DNA of 64,000 bases from Hyphomicrobiales bacterium (lineage in GTDB: Bacteria; Pseudomonadota; Alphaproteobacteria; Rhizobiales; Rhizobiaceae). The notes under the pieces are model-generated. The model saw only the letters and a list, made by a program, of their open reading frames with translations. It ran no database searches and was not told the DNA's origin. The stretch is taken from the NCBI GenBank assembly GCA_900470285.1, contig UCAG01000005.1, positions 440,921 through 504,920 of the forward strand. Reading direction: 5' to 3'. Positions 47,024 through 56,704 of the stretch are shown here, piece after piece. A program made the position numbers and the translations under genes. Positions within the stretch are counted from its first letter, which is position 1. Each line of letters starts with the position of its first letter.

Positions 47024-47566
47024 TTATGCAAAGCTGAAGCTTGCTTCAAGGAAGCTGCTGTCCGGCTGCTCACGCAAATGCGCGTAGACCTGCATCACAT
47101 AAGCGGCCATTGCTTCACTATATTCCCATTCTTTATCGGCCTCGGTCAGGTCAGGACGCACATTACGACCGAGAGCGACAGCCAGAGCCGCGCTGTCATT
47201 CTTATCGATTGCCTCAGCATAGCTCAGCACACGGCCATAATACATGCGCGCCAGTTTTTTCATGCGCTTCGGCACGCCCTGATCGCCGATACCAAGTTCG
47301 CGCAGGGAATGGTCGACATCTTTGAAAAACTCTTCTGCAATGTCCTGTGTCAGTTCTTTCAATGCTGGATCTTCAGATTTCAGCCGGTGCATCAGCAAAA
47401 ACACATGTAATGACAGCATTTCATAGCGGCCGATCGGCGTATCGGGCACAAGAAATTCGGCATAGAAGCGTTTTTGTCGTGCTGCCGCCACGATTTTTTC
47501 ATAAATCAACAGTGTAATTGCTTCATTTACTCGGGATTTGCGTCTTAATAAATTAAGAATCATCAT
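47024..47566 (-). CDS. Ubiquinol-cytochrome c chaperone family protein
   Basis: A 180-residue protein of the CBP3-like ubiquinol-cytochrome c chaperone family. FYAEFLVPDTPIGRYEMLSLHVFLLMHRL and the later FFKDVDHSLRELGIGDQGVPKRMKKLARMYYGRV are the characteristic blocks. It is thought to assist assembly of the bc1 complex. It is 56 bp upstream of the DUF177 gene and divergent from bamE across 86 bp. Confidence 0.93.
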   Translation of the reverse strand: MMILNLLRRKSRVNEAITLLIYEKIVAAARQKRFYAEFLVPDTPIGRYEMLSLHVFLLMHRLKSEDPALKELTQDIAEEFFKDVDHSLRELGIGDQGVPKRMKKLARMYYGRVLSYAEAIDKNDSAALAVALGRNVRPDLTEADKEWEYSEAMAAYVMQVYAHLREQPDSSFLEASFSFA

Positions 47567-47584
47567 TTAACGCCCATGCTTTTG

Positions 47585-47600
47585 TTGCATCCGGATGCAA
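47585..47600. promoter_or_regulatory. 16-bp perfect palindrome in the bamE divergent promoter
   Basis: TTGCATCCGGATGCAA is a perfect inverted repeat between the divergent chaperone and bamE genes. Such symmetry is typical of an operator for a dimeric regulator. The regulator is not known. Confidence 0.4.
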
Positions 47601-47652
47601 GGTGGTTTACCCAAGTTCATCTGGATACGGAAGTACCGTTGGGATAATGGTT

Positions 47653-48165
47653 ATGGAGATGTCGTCGTTGCAGCGTATTTTCGCACAAAACCGCAGCAGA
47701 AGCTTGCTCATTACAGGCGCAGCCGTGCTTTTTTCGCTCGGGCTTGCCGGTTGCAATACCGCAAGCACGCTCAATCCTTCAGAAACTTTGACTGAAGGTT
47801 ACGTCCTTGATGAACAGGCGCTTGATTCTGTTCCTGTCGGTTCCAGCCGTGAGCAGGTTCTGCTGACGCTCGGCACCCCGTCAACAACTGCTACATTTGA
47901 TAATGAAGTCTTCTACTATATTTCGCAGAAGCGTTATCGTGTTGCGCAGTTCATGGCGCCTAAAATCATCGACCGCCGCATTCTTGCTGTTTACTTCAAC
48001 AAGGATGGCAAAGTCTCTCAGATCGCCCATTATGGTCTGCAGGATGGTAAAGTCTTCGACTTCATCTCCCGCACAACACCAACCGGCGGTAAAGATCAGA
48101 GCTTTATCGGTCAGCTCATTCAGGGCGTTGGCAAAATGCCGACCTCCCTGCCGGGTACGATCTAA
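47653..48165 (+). CDS. bamE: Outer membrane assembly lipoprotein BamE (SmpA/OmlA)
   Basis: A 170-residue lipoprotein of the Bam complex for outer-membrane protein insertion. A signal peptide ends in the lipobox GLAGCN; the SmpA/OmlA domain follows with VPVGSSREQVLLTLGTPSTTATFDNEVFYYISQ, ILAVYFNKDGKVSQIAHYG. Three in-frame ATGs (47647, 47653, 47659) are possible; 47653 is best spaced from GGGA. It is followed by a strong shared terminator. Confidence 0.92.
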   Translation: MEMSSLQRIFAQNRSRSLLITGAAVLFSLGLAGCNTASTLNPSETLTEGYVLDEQALDSVPVGSSREQVLLTLGTPSTTATFDNEVFYYISQKRYRVAQFMAPKIIDRRILAVYFNKDGKVSQIAHYGLQDGKVFDFISRTTPTGGKDQSFIGQLIQGVGKMPTSLPGTI

Positions 48166-48195
48166 AATATTTCTGCATGATTGCAGTGATAAGAA

Positions 48196-48232
48196 CAAAA
48201 ACGCCGGTGAGAATATCTCACCGGCGTTTTTC
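48196..48232. terminator. Bidirectional terminator between bamE and hppA
   Basis: AAAAACGCCGGTGAG and CTCACCGGCGTTTTT form a symmetric hairpin with A and T runs. Confidence 0.95.
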
Positions 48233-48246
48233 TTTACCTGCACGCT

Positions 48247-50388
48247 TTACTGATGCGCCAGTACTGCAAGCAGCAGCAATGCCACAATATTGGTGATCTT
48301 GATTGCCGGATTGACCGCCGGCCCTGCCGTATCCTTATAAGGATCGCCGACAGTATCACCGGTAACCGAAGCCTTATGCGCTTCCGAGCCCTTCATATGC
48401 TTCACACCATCGGCATCAGTGAATCCGTCTTCAAAGCTCTTCTTGGCGTTATCCCATGCACCCCCGCCGGAAGTCATGGAAATCGCCACGAACAATCCGT
48501 TGACGATCACGCCGAGCAGAGAAGCACCGAGCGCCGCGAATGCGGAAGCCTTCGAGCCGGAAATCAGCAGCACACCGAAATAGACAACCAATGGCGCCAG
48601 TACCGGCAACAAAGACGGAATAATCATTTCGCGGATCGCAGCTTTGGTGAGAATATCCACCGCGCGGGCATAATCCGGCCGCTCCGTACCGCTCATGATT
48701 CCCGGTTTTTCCCGAAACTGACGACGTACTTCCTGTACCACCGATCCCGCTGCACGACCGACTGCCGTCATAGCGATACCGCCAAACAGATAGGGAATCA
48801 GACCGCCGAAGATCAGCCCTGCAACCACATAAGGGTTGGAGAGATCAAAAGAGACTGGCCCCATATCACTGAAATACGGATAGTTCTGACTATTTGCTGC
48901 AAAGAATGCCAAATCATTGGAATAAGCTGCAAACAATACCAAGGCACCAAGACCGGCCGAGCCGATGGCATAGCCCTTAGTTACCGCCTTAGTGGTATTG
49001 CCTACCGCATCCAGCGCATCCGTTGCCTTGCGCACCTCCGGATCAAGCCCCGCCATTTCCGCAATACCACCGGCATTGTCGGTTACAGGACCAAAGGCAT
49101 CGAGCGCTACGATCATACCGGCAATGCCGAGCATCGCTGTCACCGCAATCGCCGTGCCGAACAATCCGGCCAGCTGATAGGTGGTAATGATACCGAACAC
49201 GATAACAATCGCTGGCAATGCCGTTGATTCCAGCGATACGGCCAGTCCCTGAATAACATTGGTGCCATGCCCGCTGACAGAGGCCTGCGCAATAGAATTA
49301 ACCGGACGCTTATTTGTGCCGGTATAATACTCCGTAATCACCACAATCAGGCCGGTGACAATCAGACCAATCAGTCCGCAAATGAACAGGTTTGTACCGG
49401 TGATGGAAATACCGGCAACAGTACCAACCTCCCCCCAACCGATGGTCAGCGTGGTTGCTACTGCAAGCCCCGCCACAGACAGCAGACCGGTCGCAATCAG
49501 CCCCTTATACAAAGCCCCCATAATGGAATTATCCGTACCGAGCCGCACAAAGAATGTACCGGCAACGGATGTGAGAATGCAAAGCCCGCAAATAGCCAGC
49601 GGATAGAGAATGATCGTTGGCAGTAATGGTGTACCGGCAAAGAAAATCGCCGCCAGCACCATAGTCGCAACAACAGTCACCGCATAGGTCTCAAACAAAT
49701 CCGCAGCCATACCGGCGCAGTCACCGACATTATCGCCGACATTATCGGCAATCGTTGCCGGATTGCGCGGATCATCTTCGGGAATACCGGCCTCAACCTT
49801 GCCGACCAGATCGCCGCCGACATCGGCACCCTTGGTGAAAATACCACCGCCGAGACGCGCGAAGATGGAAATCAGCGAAGCACCGAAGCCAAGCGCCACC
49901 AATGCATCAATTACCACACGGTCACCGGAGGCATAACCCATTATTGCCGTGAGCCATGTGTAATAACCGGCAACACCAAGCAGTGCCAAACCTGCCACCA
50001 GCATACCTGTGACCGCACCGGCACGGAAGGCAATCTCCAGTCCGCCTGCCAGACTCATCGAAGCCGCCTGCGCTGTGCGCACATTAGCGCGCACGGAGAC
50101 ATGCATCCCGATAAAGCCGGCCACGCCGGACAAAACCGCCCCGATCAGAAAGCCGAAAGCCGCATAGGCACCCAGCAACCACCATGTAATGAGAAAAACC
50201 ACCGCACCGACGAAAAAGATCGTCATATACTGGCGTGCAAGATAGGCTTGTGCACCCTCGCGGATTGCTCCTGCAATTTCCTGCATCCGCGCATTACCTG
50301 CATCCGATGCCAATACCGAGCGGATTGCCCAGCCTGCATAGACCAGTGCGAGAATGCCACAAATAAGAATGAGTATGAGAACTGCCAT
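48247..50388 (-). CDS. hppA: Membrane-bound proton-pumping pyrophosphatase
   Basis: A 713-residue integral membrane enzyme with about 16 helices that couples pyrophosphate hydrolysis to proton export. The PPi-binding loop [16 protein letters not shown], the acidic [20 protein letters not shown] and the C-terminal block [17 protein letters not shown] are all present. A Lys in [10 protein letters not shown] marks the potassium-independent class by the family rule. ATG at 50388 follows AGGGG; the frame is open to 50472 but unlike the family. The bamE neighbour is typical of Rhizobiales. Confidence 0.97.
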   Translation of the reverse strand: MAVLILILICGILALVYAGWAIRSVLASDAGNARMQEIAGAIREGAQAYLARQYMTIFFVGAVVFLITWWLLGAYAAFGFLIGAVLSGVAGFIGMHVSVRANVRTAQAASMSLAGGLEIAFRAGAVTGMLVAGLALLGVAGYYTWLTAIMGYASGDRVVIDALVALGFGASLISIFARLGGGIFTKGADVGGDLVGKVEAGIPEDDPRNPATIADNVGDNVGDCAGMAADLFETYAVTVVATMVLAAIFFAGTPLLPTIILYPLAICGLCILTSVAGTFFVRLGTDNSIMGALYKGLIATGLLSVAGLAVATTLTIGWGEVGTVAGISITGTNLFICGLIGLIVTGLIVVITEYYTGTNKRPVNSIAQASVSGHGTNVIQGLAVSLESTALPAIVIVFGIITTYQLAGLFGTAIAVTAMLGIAGMIVALDAFGPVTDNAGGIAEMAGLDPEVRKATDALDAVGNTTKAVTKGYAIGSAGLGALVLFAAYSNDLAFFAANSQNYPYFSDMGPVSFDLSNPYVVAGLIFGGLIPYLFGGIAMTAVGRAAGSVVQEVRRQFREKPGIMSGTERPDYARAVDILTKAAIREMIIPSLLPVLAPLVVYFGVLLISGSKASAFAALGASLLGVIVNGLFVAISMTSGGGAWDNAKKSFEDGFTDADGVKHMKGSEAHKASVTGDTVGDPYKDTAGPAVNPAIKITNIVALLLLAVLAHQ

Positions 50389-50749
50389 GCGTATTCCCCT
50401 TATTCTTCGGCCTTCATAATTCCGGAATAATAACCGGATTATCTCCCGATAACGGAGGACGGCATGGAGCAAGGTACAGCAGTCATTTAAAGCGCGGAGT
50501 GCGCTTCAGAAAATGCTCACAGTCTGTTCAGACAGAAACAGAGGGCAGTTATTTCAATTCAGAGTCCGGTAGTTTGATTTACCCCACAATCCTGCTCTGA
50601 TGTTTCAGTCTTCAGGATTATGTTTATTTAGCATCTGTCTGATCAGCATGCTTCAGGCTTGTCTTCCGGTATTCTGTGCGCAGGATGCGAAAGCCTGTAA
50701 CAAAGGTCAAGTGCCTGTTTTAAAAACGGGAACCGCGCAAGTACCGGCA
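50389..50749. other. Gene-free region between hppA and nusB
   Basis: About 360 bp (440 bp with the terminator) without a gene. In many proteobacteria including Brucella relatives, thiL follows nusB here; it is not present, and no remnant was recognised in any frame. A small minus-strand frame (50643-50825) spans the terminator and looks spurious. Confidence 0.6.
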
Positions 50750-50782
50750 ATATAAAAAGCCGGCACAATATTGTACCGGCTC
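50750..50782 (-). terminator. Terminator after nusB
   Basis: AGCCGGTACAATATTGTGCCGGCT on the minus strand, followed by TTTTATATT. Confidence 0.88.
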
Positions 50783-50831
50783 TGATGGCTTTTAAATACG
50801 CCGCAGAGGTAATCACCCCTGCCAAACACCA

Positions 50832-51338
50832 TCAACGCGGTGTTTTTCTGGTGCCGCGGCTGTCACCACGAATCTCGAATGCCAGACGATCCAGCACAGC
50901 ATTGACAAGTTTCGGCTCATCTTCTGCGTAAAAAGCTTTGGCAATATCTACATATTCGGAGACGATAACAGCTGTCGGAACTTCTTTTTTCGTGCGCAAT
51001 TCCCAAATACCCGCACGTAAAATCGCACGCAGGGTCGAATCAAGGCGTGACAGCGGCCAGTCTTCGGTCAGCGACTGGCGGATCATCGGATCCAGCACGC
51101 GCTGGTCGGCAACCACACCGGCAATAATGGCACGGAACCATTGCGGGTCAGCTTCCAGATACTGATCACCGTCAATATCTTTGCCGAGACGGAAATTTTC
51201 ATATTCGGCAGCAATGTCCAGCACGCCTGTGCCGGTAACTTCCATCTGATACAGTGCCTGAACGGCAGCAAGGCGTGCGACGCCTCGCTTATTGGCGGTG
51301 CGCGGCGCATTCTGCGGCGTCGCATGAGGGGCGGTCAT
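50832..51338 (-). CDS. nusB: Transcription antitermination factor NusB
   Basis: A 168-residue RNA-binding helical protein acting in rRNA antitermination. [19 protein letters not shown] is the N-terminal arginine-rich helix, and [49 protein letters not shown] are family hallmarks. ATG at 51338 has GGAG seven bases before it. The gene starts one base after the ribH stop, so the two are co-translated. Confidence 0.96.
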   Translation of the reverse strand: MTAPHATPQNAPRTANKRGVARLAAVQALYQMEVTGTGVLDIAAEYENFRLGKDIDGDQYLEADPQWFRAIIAGVVADQRVLDPMIRQSLTEDWPLSRLDSTLRAILRAGIWELRTKKEVPTAVIVSEYVDIAKAFYAEDEPKLVNAVLDRLAFEIRGDSRGTRKTPR

Positions 51339-51339
51339 A

Positions 51340-51801
51340 TCAGACTCCAAATTTTTTCTGTAAATCAATCATCGTCAGGGCAGCGCGCGCTGCAAAACCG
51401 CCCTTGTCTTTTTCACTACGTTTGGCGCGGGCCCAGGCCTGCTCTTCATTTTCAACAGTGAGAATGCCATTACCGATCGCAATGCTCTCTGACACCGACA
51501 GATCTGTCAATGCGCGCGAGGATTCATTGGCAACGATTTCAAAATGATAAGTCTCGCCGCGAATGACAGTGCCAAGCGCAACATAACCATCATATTCTGT
51601 GCCACCGCCGGCTTCGGCATCGAGAGCGAAAGAGATAGCCGCAGGAACTTCAAGTGCGCCCATGACCGTCACAATATCATAAGTCGCACCGGCTTCATCC
51701 AGCGCCGCTTTGGCACCATCCAGAAGCGCATCAGAAAGCGCATCATAAAAACGGGCTTCAACAATCAGAATATGCGGCGGATAGGCCAGATTTCCGGTCA
51801 T
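51340..51801 (-). CDS. ribH: 6,7-dimethyl-8-ribityllumazine synthase
   Basis: A 153-residue riboflavin enzyme that joins the ribityl pyrimidine and 3,4-dihydroxybutanone phosphate. [58 protein letters not shown] and GNGILTVEN are the conserved active-site loops; His in GETYHFE is the catalytic residue. The ATG at 51801 has GGAG just upstream; an ATG at 51813 is an equal candidate. It lies after a 390-bp gap from ribE. Confidence 0.96.
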   Translation of the reverse strand: MTGNLAYPPHILIVEARFYDALSDALLDGAKAALDEAGATYDIVTVMGALEVPAAISFALDAEAGGGTEYDGYVALGTVIRGETYHFEIVANESSRALTDLSVSESIAIGNGILTVENEEQAWARAKRSEKDKGGFAARAALTMIDLQKKFGV

Positions 51802-52154
51802 CTCATTCTCCATAATCAGCTGCCTTTAAAGCAATTGAATCCACGACTACCAGAGCGGTTTATTTGAAACTGCCTCAGGTTAAGAACACTGCATCCTTTC
51901 CCGCAGGCGCAGGCTGCTTACGGGAACGTATATAAATCATATTCTATAGAAACCTGCGGCACTTACAATGTAAGCAGCCATACATTTTTCAATATGCTTT
52001 TTGCCCGCAACAACAGCGAGACCCTGCTGCGACAGATCGATGTCTGCACAACTGAGTTAAAGCAACGCCTGAACGGTAATGACTGCTGCTCTACAGCATT
52101 GCGGTTGAAAAGTAATCCCTGTTTGCAGCTTTTCAGTGATTTTGTCGCACGTAT
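51802..52154. other. Gene-free region between ribH and ribE
   Basis: About 350 bp with no supported gene. The FMN riboswitch consensus (GGGCAGGGTGAAATTCCC type core) was looked for on both strands and not found. A plus-strand frame from 51994 runs into the ribE terminator and is probably spurious. This separates ribD-ribE from ribH-nusB, which probably has its own promoter here. Confidence 0.5.
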
Positions 52155-52190
52155 AAAACAAAGATGCCGCTTATGCAGATAAGCGGCATC
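52155..52190 (-). terminator. Terminator after ribE
   Basis: GATGCCGCTTA pairs with TAAGCGGCATC; the minus strand then reads TTTGTTTTATA. Confidence 0.9.
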
Positions 52191-52216
52191 CCGTCCGGTT
52201 GTTACAAAAAAGAGAT

Positions 52217-52825
52217 TTATGCCTTAAACTGCGCAAGGCGGGCTGCATAACGTGCTAGCTGGTCGATCTCAATATTGATCTTGTCGCCGACCTGACGTGT
52301 GCCCCATGTGGTGACTTCCAGCGAATGGCGGATCAACAGCACATCAAATTCATTGCCGTTGACGCCATTGACTGTCAGCGATGTGCCGTCCAGTGCCACG
52401 GAGCCCTTCTGCGCAATAAACGGTGCCAGCGCTTCCGGTGCGCGGATGGTAAAGCGCACCGCCTCACCTTCCTGCTGAATATTGATAATTTCCGCCATGG
52501 CATCAACGTGGCCGGATACAAGATGACCGCCCATTTCATCACCAAGCTTCAGCGAACGCTCCAGATTGATTTTGCGTCCGGCTTTCCATTCGCTGATCGT
52601 GGTCAGACGCAGGGCTTCTTCCCATGCTTCCACTTCAAACCAGCAGGCATTGCTTTCAATATCCGGCAGACGGGTAACAGTCAGACACACACCCGAACAG
52701 GCAATAGATGCACCGATTTCAATGGTTTTCGGGTCATAATGCGTATCAATACGCAGTCTTACGCCTTCATCCATCGGGCTGATTTCAGCAACTTCACCGA
52801 TATCTGTAATAATGCCTGTAAACAT
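52217..52825 (-). CDS. ribE: Riboflavin synthase alpha subunit
   Basis: A 202-residue enzyme that converts two lumazines into riboflavin. Two tandem lumazine-binding domains: MFTGIITDIGEV with SIACSGVCLTV in the first, GGHLVSGHVDAMAEI and KGSVALDGTSLTVNGV in the second. AAGGA precedes the ATG. It lies 26 bp after ribD and ends at a terminator. Confidence 0.97.
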   Translation of the reverse strand: MFTGIITDIGEVAEISPMDEGVRLRIDTHYDPKTIEIGASIACSGVCLTVTRLPDIESNACWFEVEAWEEALRLTTISEWKAGRKINLERSLKLGDEMGGHLVSGHVDAMAEIINIQQEGEAVRFTIRAPEALAPFIAQKGSVALDGTSLTVNGVNGNEFDVLLIRHSLEVTTWGTRQVGDKINIEIDQLARYAARLAQFKA

Positions 52826-52851
52826 AAGAAATCCTTCTCATTTCCTGCTTA

Positions 52852-54024
52852 TCAAAAACCTGCTTTGCGCTTGTATTCGCTTAAAACGTCAGACGCAAAA
52901 TGGCTCTCGCCGGTTTTGACAAAATCCGCATCAATGAAAGCCTGCAAACCTTCAACCGCCAGCGCCTGACCATCTCCGTTGGAAAGGATCGGGTTCGGGC
53001 CGTCAAAAATCATCAGCTTATCAACCAGTCCCTGAGCAAGAAAAGCCTGCGCAACGACTGCACCGCCCTCAACCATGACTGTTGCAATACCCTGCGCTGC
53101 AAGGTCATCCAGCAATTCCGGCAGAGCAATTTTTTCATCCTCACATTCCGTCGCCAGAATACGGCATCCGGCTTCAATCAGCTGCTGGCGTTTTGCCGGA
53201 TCAGCATTATTGCTGGCGGCAATCCACAAAGGCACCTGACGCGCGGAACGCACCAGTTTGGATGTGAGCGGAATACGCAATTCGCTGTCGAGAATAACGC
53301 GGATCGGCGAACGATCCTGCAGACCTGGCAAACGGGTATTCAGTACCGGATCATCCGCTATAACCGTTCCGACACCAATCATAATCGCATCGGTCTGGGC
53401 ACGGCGCATATGCACCTGCGCAATACTGACCGCACCGGTAATGGCAATCTGACCACGTCCGACGCAACCGACATAGCCGTCAACCGACAGAGCCAGTTTC
53501 AGCATCACTTCCGGACGCTTGCGGAAAGAGCGTGACAGATAACCTGCGAGTTCATCATCGCCCTGCTCGCGGCAAACATCGGTGACAACTTCCAGCCCTG
53601 CATCGCGCAAAATCTGATAACCACGACCTGCAACACGCGGATCAGGATCGCTGCTCGAAGCAACCACACGCCTGATACCTGCAGTGACCAGAGCGGATGC
53701 GCAAGGCGGTGTATGGCCGTGATGAGCGCAAGGCTCCAGCGTGACATAGGCGGTAGCGCCCTTTGCCAGTTCTCCGGCTTCAGCCAGCGCTTGTGTTTCT
53801 GCATGCGGACGTCCGCCTTCAGCCGTCACACCACGCCCGACAATCACCGGCCCGTGGCCGTTATCCGCTACAATCAGCGTCGCCACAGAAGGATTGGTTC
53901 CCGTAATACCAAGATGGCGGCGTGAATAGCGGATTGCAGCCGCCATAAAGCGCTTATCAAGCTCCGATGCACTTCCCTCGCCAGAATGGGTCTGACGGGC
54001 TGTCGCGTTCTGAGGTTCATTCAT
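52852..54024 (-). CDS. ribD: Bifunctional deaminase/reductase of riboflavin synthesis
   Basis: A 390-residue two-domain enzyme. The N-terminal deaminase has the zinc motif HAETQALAEAG and PCAHHGHTPPCASAL; the C-terminal reductase follows from about 160 with LKLALSVDGYVG, AITGAVSIAQVHMRRAQTDAIMIGVGTVIADDP. It makes the ribitylamino pyrimidine precursor. A leading stretch of about 25 polar residues before the deaminase is longer than in E. coli. nrdR lies 220 bp upstream. Confidence 0.96.
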   Translation of the reverse strand: MNEPQNATARQTHSGEGSASELDKRFMAAAIRYSRRHLGITGTNPSVATLIVADNGHGPVIVGRGVTAEGGRPHAETQALAEAGELAKGATAYVTLEPCAHHGHTPPCASALVTAGIRRVVASSSDPDPRVAGRGYQILRDAGLEVVTDVCREQGDDELAGYLSRSFRKRPEVMLKLALSVDGYVGCVGRGQIAITGAVSIAQVHMRRAQTDAIMIGVGTVIADDPVLNTRLPGLQDRSPIRVILDSELRIPLTSKLVRSARQVPLWIAASNNADPAKRQQLIEAGCRILATECEDEKIALPELLDDLAAQGIATVMVEGGAVVAQAFLAQGLVDKLMIFDGPNPILSNGDGQALAVEGLQAFIDADFVKTGESHFASDVLSEYKRKAGF

Positions 54025-54243
54025 ATGCCAAATTCCAGTACGGAGTGTTTTGTACCGCCTGCCTTTAAGCCAAACAGATTCAAAACCTATTTACTTTAAC
54101 ACGCATCTGACCCGAAATAATTTTCAGTTGCCAAGATGCATTCAGTTCACAAGAGGCATCAGGTTCAACGAACATCCATGCCTCAAATTCTTATTTAAAA
54201 GCAGAAATCTGCCAACAGACAGAGTGTATTACGCACTCTGACC

Positions 54244-54726
54244 TTACTCTTCATTATCTGCCGGTGCAGCATTTTCCGGATGGCCAAGCTCATCAATGAC
54301 ATTGTGGAAGTCTTTGGCAACACTGAAATTGCGATAAACGGAAGCGAAACGGATATAGGCAATGTCGTCCACGCCCTTCAGTGCTTCCATCGCCAGACGG
54401 CCGATCTCTTCCGACGGAATTTCAACCTCGCCGGAACTTTCCAGCTGGCGCACAATGCCCGAAACAGCGCGTTCCACGCGGTCACTGTCAACCTCACGCT
54501 TGCGCAGCGCAACCTGCACTGAGTGCATCAGTTTATCGCGGTCGAAAGGCACACGGCGGCCGCTTTTCTTGACCACCATCAGTTCGCGCAATTGTACGCG
54601 CTCAAATGTAGTGAACCTGCCGCCACATACAGAACAGACGCGACGTCTGCGGATGACCGAACCGTCTTCCGCCGGACGGGAATCTTTGACCTGCGTATCT
54701 TCAGACTGACAAAACGGACAGCGCAT
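54244..54726 (-). CDS. nrdR: Transcriptional repressor NrdR
   Basis: A 160-residue repressor of ribonucleotide reductase genes that senses nucleotides. A zinc ribbon with Cys3, Cys6, Cys31 and Cys34 ([20 protein letters not shown]) is followed by the ATP-cone domain [27 protein letters not shown]. It should bind the boxes near 1303-1351 and 2737-2752 upstream of nrdHIEF. Its own place between glyA and ribD is the standard one for alphaproteobacteria. Confidence 0.97.
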   Translation of the reverse strand: MRCPFCQSEDTQVKDSRPAEDGSVIRRRRVCSVCGGRFTTFERVQLRELMVVKKSGRRVPFDRDKLMHSVQVALRKREVDSDRVERAVSGIVRQLESSGEVEIPSEEIGRLAMEALKGVDDIAYIRFASVYRNFSVAKDFHNVIDELGHPENAAPADNEE

Positions 54727-54875
54727 GGCTCAACTCTCAACTTGTTACCGCGCCTTGCAGCACGGCAGCCATTCCAGCCTGACAGGTTGTAAACGACTAT
54801 AATTCACTCAGATTGAAATTATCTAAAGCAGATAGGCTGCTTTGTCATCAGCTATGTCCGGCAAGCTGCACAGAC

Positions 54876-54912
54876 AAAAACGCCGCGTAACACTTATGTG
54901 ATACGCGGCGTC
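54876..54912 (-). terminator. Terminator after glyA
   Basis: ACGCCGCGTA pairs with TACGCGGCGT; on the minus strand TTTTTGTC follows. Confidence 0.9.
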
Positions 54913-54939
54913 TGAAATTACAACATAGTCACAACCGGC

Positions 54940-56247
54940 TCAGCCCAGATAGCCATACATCGGGAAGCCTTCGGTCAGCTCCACAACTTTCTTCTGAACA
55001 GCCTGTTCAACAGCTGCATTGCCTTCATCGGAATTGGCAGCTTTAAGACCGTCGAGCACTTCAGTGATCATATCACCAATCTGTTCGAATTCCTTGATAC
55101 CGAAGCCGCGGGTTGTACCGGCAGGTGTACCGAGGCGGATACCGGAAGTTACAAAAGGCTTTTCAGGATCGAACGGAATACCGTTTTTGTTGGTGGTGAT
55201 ATTTGCACGGCCCAACGCTGCTTCAGCGCGTTTGCCGGTTGCATTCTTCGGACGCAGATCAACCAGCATCAGGTGGTTGTCAGTACCACCGGAAACGATA
55301 TCAAGACCGTTCTTCTTCAGGTTCTCTGACAGCGCTTTGGCATTTGCCACAACATTCTGTGCATAGAGCTTGAATTCTGGCTGCAGTGCTTCTGCCAGTG
55401 CAACCGCTTTACCGGCGATCACGTGCATCAGCGGGCCGCCCTGAAGACCCGGGAATACAGCCGAATTGAACTTCTTGGCCAAATCACCGTCATTGGTCAT
55501 GATCATACCACCGCGCGGACCGCGCAGGGATTTGTGGGTGGTGGTGGTGCAGACATGAGCATGCGGCACTGGTGACGGATGAACACCGGCAGCAACCAGA
55601 CCGGCAATATGCGCCATATCTACCATCAGATATGCACCGACTTCATCGGCGATTTCACGGAAACGCTTCCAGTCCCAGATGCGGGAATAGGCAGTACCAC
55701 CAGCCAAAATCAGCTTAGGCTTATGTTCGCGGGCAAGACGTGCCACTTCATCCATATCCAGCAGGTGGTCATCTTCACGCACACCATAGGATACGACATT
55801 GAACCATTTACCGGACATATTGACCGGAGAGCCGTGGGTCAGGTGACCACCGGAATTCAGATCCAGACCCATGAATGTATCGCCTGGCTGCAACAGCGCG
55901 AGGAATACAGCCTGATTCATCTGGCTGCCGGAATTTGGCTGCACGTTGACGAATTCTGCACCGAACAGTTTCTTCGCACGTTCAATCGCCAGTTCTTCAA
56001 CGATATCAACATACTGGCAGCCGCCATAATAACGCTTACCCGGATAACCTTCGGCATATTTGTTGGTGAGGATTGAACCCTGAGCTTCAAGCACTGCGCG
56101 GGAAACGATATTTTCCGATGCAATCAGCTCGATTTCGTGACGCTGACGGCCAAGCTCCTTGCGGATTGCGCCGAAAATTTCAGCATCCGCTTCTTCAAGA
56201 CCCTTATTAAAGAATGCTTCGAGAGAAGCACTGTTCGCCTGCGACAT
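54940..56247 (-). CDS. glyA: Serine hydroxymethyltransferase
   Basis: A 435-residue PLP enzyme that converts serine and tetrahydrofolate into glycine and methylene-THF. [33 protein letters not shown], the PLP lysine in [15 protein letters not shown] and TPAGTTRGF are all present. AAGGAATAGG precedes the ATG. The upstream 370 bp include a family 2 palindromic element, so the promoter is close to it. Confidence 0.98.
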   Translation of the reverse strand: MSQANSASLEAFFNKGLEEADAEIFGAIRKELGRQRHEIELIASENIVSRAVLEAQGSILTNKYAEGYPGKRYYGGCQYVDIVEELAIERAKKLFGAEFVNVQPNSGSQMNQAVFLALLQPGDTFMGLDLNSGGHLTHGSPVNMSGKWFNVVSYGVREDDHLLDMDEVARLAREHKPKLILAGGTAYSRIWDWKRFREIADEVGAYLMVDMAHIAGLVAAGVHPSPVPHAHVCTTTTHKSLRGPRGGMIMTNDGDLAKKFNSAVFPGLQGGPLMHVIAGKAVALAEALQPEFKLYAQNVVANAKALSENLKKNGLDIVSGGTDNHLMLVDLRPKNATGKRAEAALGRANITTNKNGIPFDPEKPFVTSGIRLGTPAGTTRGFGIKEFEQIGDMITEVLDGLKAANSDEGNAAVEQAVQKKVVELTEGFPMYGYLG

Positions 56248-56343
56248 ATCCTATTCCTTCCGGTTCCCAGTCAATTTCCCAGTCAAAAGTCAATCAGACA
56301 CCATTCCCGCCGCCTGTTTGCGACGGTCATGGAATTCCTCGCT

Positions 56344-56400
56344 ATTTTTTGACGCGTATCTTATCCGAAAACCGGTTCCCGTTTTTCGGGATACGCTCAA
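56344..56400. repeat. Palindromic intergenic element, family 2 (upstream of glyA)
   Basis: TTTTTTGACGCGTATCTT, then ATCCGAAAACCGG and CCCGTTTTTCGGGATACGC form a stem-loop (ATCCGAAAA with TTTTCGGGAT). The copy at 58071-58120 has the same order and most of the same bases. The gap 56248-56574 has no gene otherwise. Confidence 0.7.
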
Positions 56401-56574
56401 TGTCTGTCCGCATATCAAAATGCGGAACAAAAAGCACGTAAATTCAATGTTGTTTACGGGCTAACTCACTCCTATGTCGGGTGGCAATATCACACTTGTA
56501 ACACCTGCTCCATGGCCAGCAGGCGATATGCCATGACGTAAAACGGCTAAAGCCCCATTTATATCGTTTAAATA

Positions 56575-56602
56575 CAAAAAAAGCCGCCCGAAGGCGGCTT
56601 TA
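56575..56602 (-). terminator. Terminator after the L,D-transpeptidase gene
   Basis: AAGCCGCC-CGAA-GGCGGCTT with a T-run (TTTTTTTGTATT) on the minus strand. It lies about 100 bp after the stop of ldtP. Confidence 0.88.
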
Positions 56603-56704
56603 AATTCAGACGAGTATTAAGGGATCATGCATTCTGCCTGGTCATCCGGCTGGTACATTTTTTGGAACTGCACCAGCATTATTGCGACCTCAGGCTGTGC
56701 AAGA

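Noticed and set aside
51994-52182. Plus-strand frame of 62 codons between ribH and ribE
   Set aside because: It runs through the ribE terminator stem, has no family similarity and no clear ribosome binding site.
51802-52216. FMN riboswitch between the riboflavin genes
   Set aside because: The conserved core of the element was not found on either strand in this gap or upstream of ribD.
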